A stretch of 51,451 nucleotides of DNA. Source: Hyphomicrobiales bacterium. Lineage in GTDB: Bacteria > Pseudomonadota > Alphaproteobacteria > Rhizobiales > JACESI01. The position numbers and the translations under genes were made by a program. Where the stretch lies: assembly GCA_039973685.1 (NCBI GenBank), contig JBDWKL010000020.1, forward strand, positions 104,459 through 155,909. The letters are read 5' to 3'. Below the pieces are notes generated by a model. That model was not told the DNA's origin, ran no database searches, and saw nothing but the letters and a program-made list of their open reading frames with translations. Shown one piece after another: positions 47,308-51,451 of the stretch (its first letter is position 1; each line of letters opens with the position of its first letter).

Positions 47308-48000
47308 GTGAAAAAATTAATGGCTGAAGCCTTTGGCACATTCTGGTTGGTGTTTGGTGGTTGCGGCAGTGCTGTGTTCGCAGCTGCATTTCCAGATGTA
47401 GGCATTGGTTTATTGGGAGTTTCTTTTGCTTTCGGCCTAACAGTGCTGACAATGGCTTATGCCGTCGGCGGCATTTCTGGCGGGCACTTTAATCCCGCTG
47501 TCTCTGTTGGTCTTGCTGTGGCAGGCAAATTTTCTTTCAAAGAATTACCAATGTATGTGATCGCACAAGTTGTCGGCGGCTTGTTGGCAGGTCTTGCCTT
47601 GTTTCTCATTTTGTCTGGAAAATCAGATTTCACCTCAGTCGGCGGATTTGCATCAAATGGATTTGGCGAACATTCGCCAGGTGGTTTCTCTTTGATCAGC
47701 GTAATTATTGCTGAAGTCATCTTAACCGCCTTTTTCTTGATTGTGATTTTGGGTTCAACCAGTAAAATTGCTCCCGCAGGCTTTGCGCCAATCTCAATCG
47801 GCCTTGCCTTGACCTTGATCCACTTGATCTCGATCCCAATCTCCAACACCTCAGTGAACCCAGCGCGCTCAACTGGCGTTGCAATTTTCGCTGAACCTTG
47901 GGCGTTGCAGCAACTTTGGGTTTTTTGGGCAGCACCAATCGTCGGCGCTGTAATCGGCGCTATTTTGTGGAAAGGTTTGCTTTCACCAGACGCTGAATAA
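47308..48000 (+). CDS. aqpZ: Aquaporin Z
   Basis: Water channel of the MIP family with six membrane segments and both NPA half-helices (N62-P-A64 and N184-P-A186). The selectivity filter reads Phe42, His172, Thr181 and Arg187, the water-specific AqpZ set rather than the glycerol type. The GTG at 47308 is chosen (230 residues) because GGAGG stands 7 nt upstream; an upstream ATG at 47269 lacks a ribosome site. Monocistronic, closed by a terminator. Confidence 0.95.
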   Translation: MKKLMAEAFGTFWLVFGGCGSAVFAAAFPDVGIGLLGVSFAFGLTVLTMAYAVGGISGGHFNPAVSVGLAVAGKFSFKELPMYVIAQVVGGLLAGLALFLILSGKSDFTSVGGFASNGFGEHSPGGFSLISVIIAEVILTAFFLIVILGSTSKIAPAGFAPISIGLALTLIHLISIPISNTSVNPARSTGVAIFAEPWALQQLWVFWAAPIVGAVIGAILWKGLLSPDAE

Positions 48001-48023
48001 ACAGTACAAAACAATCTCAAGAG

Positions 48024-48048
48024 AAGCGCGGTCTTGGCCGCGCTTTTT
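48024..48048 (+). terminator. Terminator of aqpZ
   Basis: AGCGCGG / CCGCGCT stem (48025-48031 and 48038-48044), 6-nt loop, T run. Confidence 0.85.
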
Positions 48049-48123
48049 CTTTTGCTGGATTTCACCTTCTTTATTTGCCATGAAAAATGACCCTTATTTA
48101 ATGATGAACCTAGTGATGAAGAA

Positions 48124-48870
48124 ATGAAAAATCGCCATTTTGAAGATCAAGGCGACGCCTACGCGCAATATCGCCCGACATATCCCGCACAACTTGCCCA
48201 AGCATTGGCAAATATTTGCTCCACCAAAAACCTTGCGATCGATGTTGGATGCGGCAACGGGCAATTCTCTTTGTTGCTGGCCGAACATTTCGACACTGTA
48301 TTAGCAAGCGATGTCAGCGCAGACCAAATTTCTAACGCAACCGCTCACCCCACCATCACCTACAATGTTGGCCCAGCCGAAAAAATCGAAGTTCCAGATC
48401 AAAGCGCTGATTTGGTGGTTGCCGCGCAAGCTGCCCATTGGTTCGATCTGCCAGCATTTTATAAAGACGCAAGACGCATCTTAAAGCCTGACGGCATTAT
48501 CGCGCTCATCACCTATGGCGTTTTGGAAGTGGACGGACCAGCAAGCCAACGTATCGATGATTTTTACTGGAAGGAAATTCATCCGTTTTGGCCACAGGGT
48601 CGGGAAAATGTGGAAAATGGCTACAAAGACTTTCCGTTTCCCTTTAGCCCAATCGAAATGCCAAGCCTTGCCATTGAGCGCACATGGTCGGTCGATCATT
48701 TCGCCAATTATTGCAACACGTGGTCAGCTGGTAAACGCGCCAAAGCGGCAGGCCGCAGTGATATTATTGAAACCATGCGTGACGAGGTAGCAGAGATAAT
48801 TGGTACAGATGGAACATTATCCATACGGTGGCCTATTACCATTCGTGCCGGAACTATAGAGAACTATTGA
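48124..48870 (+). CDS. Class I SAM-dependent methyltransferase
   Basis: A 248-residue Rossmann methyltransferase of the Methyltransf_11 group. Motif I is AIDVGCGNGQFS (near 38-49), the acidic residue for the SAM ribose follows in VLASDVSADQI, and motif IV is in ADLVVAAQAAHWF, a sequence typical of the yeast YHR209W/Crg1-like and trans-aconitate-type group. The ATG at 48124 is used. Stand-alone, between aqpZ and dapF. Substrate unknown. Confidence 0.82.
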   Translation: MKNRHFEDQGDAYAQYRPTYPAQLAQALANICSTKNLAIDVGCGNGQFSLLLAEHFDTVLASDVSADQISNATAHPTITYNVGPAEKIEVPDQSADLVVAAQAAHWFDLPAFYKDARRILKPDGIIALITYGVLEVDGPASQRIDDFYWKEIHPFWPQGRENVENGYKDFPFPFSPIEMPSLAIERTWSVDHFANYCNTWSAGKRAKAAGRSDIIETMRDEVAEIIGTDGTLSIRWPITIRAGTIENY

Positions 48871-48972
48871 GAACCATCAATAAGAGCTGCATCAACGCTG
48901 ATTCGTGATATAACTGGAAATTACGCGCAACATCCGCCATATAGTCGGCAATCACAAAGCTGGACATACCTT

Positions 48973-49878
48973 ATGAGCGACAACGCTGTACCTCTTTTTA
49001 AAATGAACGGGGCGGGAAACAAAATTCTCGTCGCTGACCTGCGTGGTTCTGAAAAACCACTAACGGGAAAGATGGCGGCTGTTCTCGGCAAAAACGACAT
49101 GCTGCATTTTGACCAGTTGATGGCAATTGAGGCGCCGCAAACTGATGGCACCAATGCCTATGTCAAAATCTATAATATTGATGGGTCTGAAGCTGAAGCC
49201 TGCGGCAATGGCACGCGCTGTGTTACCGATGTTATGTTGAATGCAGAAGGTGGGACACAACTCAGCCTTGAAACCTCACCCGGCATTTTGACTGCTAAGC
49301 GCTTAGACAATGGGTTGATTACTGTTGATATGGGCGAACCGAAATTTGCATGGCAGGATATCCCGCTTGCAGAAGAGTTTCGCGACACCCGCATGATCGA
49401 ATTGCAAATCGGCCCGATCGACGATCCTGTTCTCCATTCTCCTTCTGTTGCCAACATGGGCAACCCTCATGCGATTTTCTGGGTTCAAAACGATGTCGAG
49501 AGCTACGGCCTTGAGCGTTTCGGCCCGCTTTTAGAAAATCATCCAATCTTCCCAGAAAAAGCCAACATCTCTCTAGCCCAAGTGGTAAGTGAGACGGAGA
49601 TCAATCTAAAAGTATGGGAACGCGGTGTCGGCCTCACCCTTGCTTGTGGGTCTGCGGCTTGTGCCGCTGCTGCTTGCGCGGCTCGCACGGGGCGAACAGG
49701 TCGCAAAGTCGGTGTTAATCTTCCCGGTGGTAAACTGACAATAGAGTGGACCGAGAACAATCGCATTTTGATGACAGGCCCAACCGCTTATGAAGCTGTC
49801 GGCGTGGTCCATCTTAATGACCTTGATTGGGAACTGGTCGAAACAACTGACCCGTTTGGCTTGGCAGAGCAGATATAA
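48973..49878 (+). CDS. dapF: Diaminopimelate epimerase
   Basis: Converts LL- to meso-diaminopimelate for lysine and peptidoglycan synthesis. Two catalytic cysteines are present: Cys77 in ACGNGTRC and Cys225 in [11 protein letters not shown]. Length 301 is usual for alphaproteobacteria, where dapF-mtaB-ftsY is a conserved order. Its stop is directly followed by the mtaB ATG. Confidence 0.96.
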   Translation: MSDNAVPLFKMNGAGNKILVADLRGSEKPLTGKMAAVLGKNDMLHFDQLMAIEAPQTDGTNAYVKIYNIDGSEAEACGNGTRCVTDVMLNAEGGTQLSLETSPGILTAKRLDNGLITVDMGEPKFAWQDIPLAEEFRDTRMIELQIGPIDDPVLHSPSVANMGNPHAIFWVQNDVESYGLERFGPLLENHPIFPEKANISLAQVVSETEINLKVWERGVGLTLACGSAACAAAACAARTGRTGRKVGVNLPGGKLTIEWTENNRILMTGPTAYEAVGVVHLNDLDWELVETTDPFGLAEQI

Positions 49879-51159
49879 ATGAGTGACGCCAAAAACCTCG
49901 ATATCATCACCATGGGCTGTCGGCTTAATACGCTCGACAGTGAAGTGATGCTGCGTGCGGCAGAAGAGGCTGGCCTTGAAAATACACTTTTAGTGAACAC
50001 CTGCGCCGTAACAGGCGAAGCCGTGCGCCAAGCGCGCCAAGCGATCCGCCGTGCTAAGCGTGAAAACCCTAACCGACGTGTTCTGGTTACAGGCTGCGCT
50101 GCCCAGACCGAAGCTGAAACCTTCGCCAATATGGAAGAAGTCGACGCGGTTTTAGGCAATGAGGAAAAACTCAAAGCCTCAAGCTATACCCGACTGCCAG
50201 ATTTTGGGGTGAGCGCTGAAGAGAAAATCGTCGTCAACGACATTATGAGCGTGACGGAAACCGCGCCGCACATGGTGGATGCCATGGGCGACCGCACCCG
50301 CGCCTTTGTTCAAGTGCAAACTGGATGCGACCATCGCTGTACTTTTTGCATCATCCCCTTTGGTCGTGGCAATTCGCGCTCTGTGCCTATGGGCGCGGTG
50401 ATTGATCAAGTAAAACGGCTCGTTGAAAATGGGTTCCTCGAAGTCGTCATTACAGGCGTTGATATTACCTCTTATGGTGCAGACCTTGCTGGCACGCCCA
50501 CGCTTGGCACATTGGTTCAAAACATTCTGACTTCCGTACCGCACTTGCCGCGTTTGCGGCTTTCTTCGATTGATTCGATTGAAGTTGATCCTCCGTTGAT
50601 GGAAGCCATCCACCATGATCACCGCCTCTTGCCGCATCTTCATTTGTCTCTGCAATCGGGCGACAACATGATTTTAAAGCGCATGAAGCGTCGTCATTTG
50701 CGCGAAGATACGATCCAGTTTTGCAATGAGGTGCGTGAAAACCGCCCCGACATCGTATTTGGTGCCGACATCATCGCGGGCTTCCCGACAGAAACTGATG
50801 CAATGTTTGAAAACTCACTTCGCATTGTTGATGAATGCGGCCTTACCCATCTACACGTCTTCCCCTATTCACCGCGACCGGGCACGCCAGCTGCGAAAAT
50901 GCCGCAAGTAAATGGGAAAACTATTAAAGACCGCGCCCGACAACTGCGCGAAAAAGGCGAAGCACAACTTAGCGCCCACCTTGAAAAAACAGTTGGAAAT
51001 TCGGCATCAATCTTGGTGGAACGCCTTTTAGAGGACGGCACGAGATTGGGGCGCACTGAACAATTTACACTTACCCGTTTGAACCAAGGCCAAGAGGGTG
51101 AGATTATCAACGCGCGAATCACAGGCCGCACGAATAACGAACTCGTTGCAACTGCCTGA
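49879..51159 (+). CDS. mtaB: tRNA t6A37 C2-methylthiotransferase
   Basis: Radical SAM enzyme that converts t6A to ms2t6A at position 37 of ANN-decoding tRNAs. The N-terminal UPF0004 domain has its cluster cysteines (C14, C42, C73); the radical SAM cluster is C150-x3-C154-x2-C157 (CDHRCTFC). A C-terminal TRAM domain ends near 420. MtaB rather than MiaB or RimO is supported by the dapF-mtaB-ftsY order and sequence. Starts immediately after dapF. Confidence 0.93.
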   Translation: MSDAKNLDIITMGCRLNTLDSEVMLRAAEEAGLENTLLVNTCAVTGEAVRQARQAIRRAKRENPNRRVLVTGCAAQTEAETFANMEEVDAVLGNEEKLKASSYTRLPDFGVSAEEKIVVNDIMSVTETAPHMVDAMGDRTRAFVQVQTGCDHRCTFCIIPFGRGNSRSVPMGAVIDQVKRLVENGFLEVVITGVDITSYGADLAGTPTLGTLVQNILTSVPHLPRLRLSSIDSIEVDPPLMEAIHHDHRLLPHLHLSLQSGDNMILKRMKRRHLREDTIQFCNEVRENRPDIVFGADIIAGFPTETDAMFENSLRIVDECGLTHLHVFPYSPRPGTPAAKMPQVNGKTIKDRARQLREKGEAQLSAHLEKTVGNSASILVERLLEDGTRLGRTEQFTLTRLNQGQEGEIINARITGRTNNELVATA

Positions 51160-51182
51160 GCAGATGCACGAATAGGGACGAT

Positions 51183-51451
<269 letters not shown>

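Noticed and set aside
47457-48065. 202-codon minus-strand frame opposite aqpZ
   Set aside because: Antisense of a complete aquaporin with NPA motifs; no domain of its own.

Overview
The window looks like chromosomal DNA of a low-to-mid GC alphaproteobacterium of the Hyphomicrobiales (Rhizobiales) type, probably marine. The evidence is a set of lineage markers: GcrA, an argD-argF-hslO operon, an atpHAGDC operon with an Ala/Lys/Pro-rich AtpD N-terminus, a dapF-mtaB-ftsY cluster, a SAM-II riboswitch before metZ, the long form of dCTP deaminase, and an Irr/ICE-type box before bacterioferritin. I see no phage, insertion sequence, CRISPR array, rRNA or tRNA. Almost all genes have household or transport roles, and the species assignment is inference only.

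Layout. 1-8.5 kb: the 3' part of a TlpA-type thioredoxin, a secreted DUF4329-like protein, a minus-strand dacA-like/CobW/small-protein group, an orphan TAXI-type binding protein, a Tat-exported cyclase-family protein, a YafK-like lipoprotein L,D-transpeptidase and an aldo/keto reductase. 8.5-11.6 kb: asd with a long structured leader, haloalkane dehalogenase and gcrA. 11.8-15.1 kb: argD-argF-hslO behind a promoter/terminator pair. 15.3-21.9 kb: an RND efflux pair (adaptor plus an oversized permease), convergent and overlapping with trkH. 21.9-25.2 kb: apaG, xerC, a small secreted protein, ppk2 and a hotdog thioesterase. 25.3-30.1 kb: a complete BMP-type (nucleoside/purine) ABC importer. 30.2-36 kb: Irr-controlled bfr, dcd, SAM-II-metZ, a Cfa-type methyltransferase and an MFS carrier. 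36-41.7 kb: a small lipoprotein, a transaldolase-like fsa gene, priA, a YghU-like GST and a membrane LAS-type peptidase. 41.7-46.9 kb: the F1 ATP synthase operon with an extra small Cys protein between atpD and atpC. 47-51.45 kb: aqpZ, a methyltransferase, dapF, mtaB and the start of ftsY, which runs into a perfect GAGCCA repeat at the window edge.

Functional links. asd, dapF and metZ belong to the aspartate family (Lys, Thr and Met), and two of these three carry visible leader-RNA control. metZ has a SAM-II riboswitch with a terminator. asd has what looks like an uncatalogued attenuation-type leader: a promoter, a 40-codon leader ORF with 13 Thr, 6 Lys and 3 Met codons, and nested inverted repeats ending just before the asd ribosome binding site. 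The argD operon also starts with a promoter followed within about 40 nt by an intrinsic terminator. The asd leader is the observation I consider most worth testing. The other unusual items are the roughly 210-residue membrane linker in the RND permease, the YHS/TRASH-like protein in the atp operon, and the in-frame hexamer array in ftsY.
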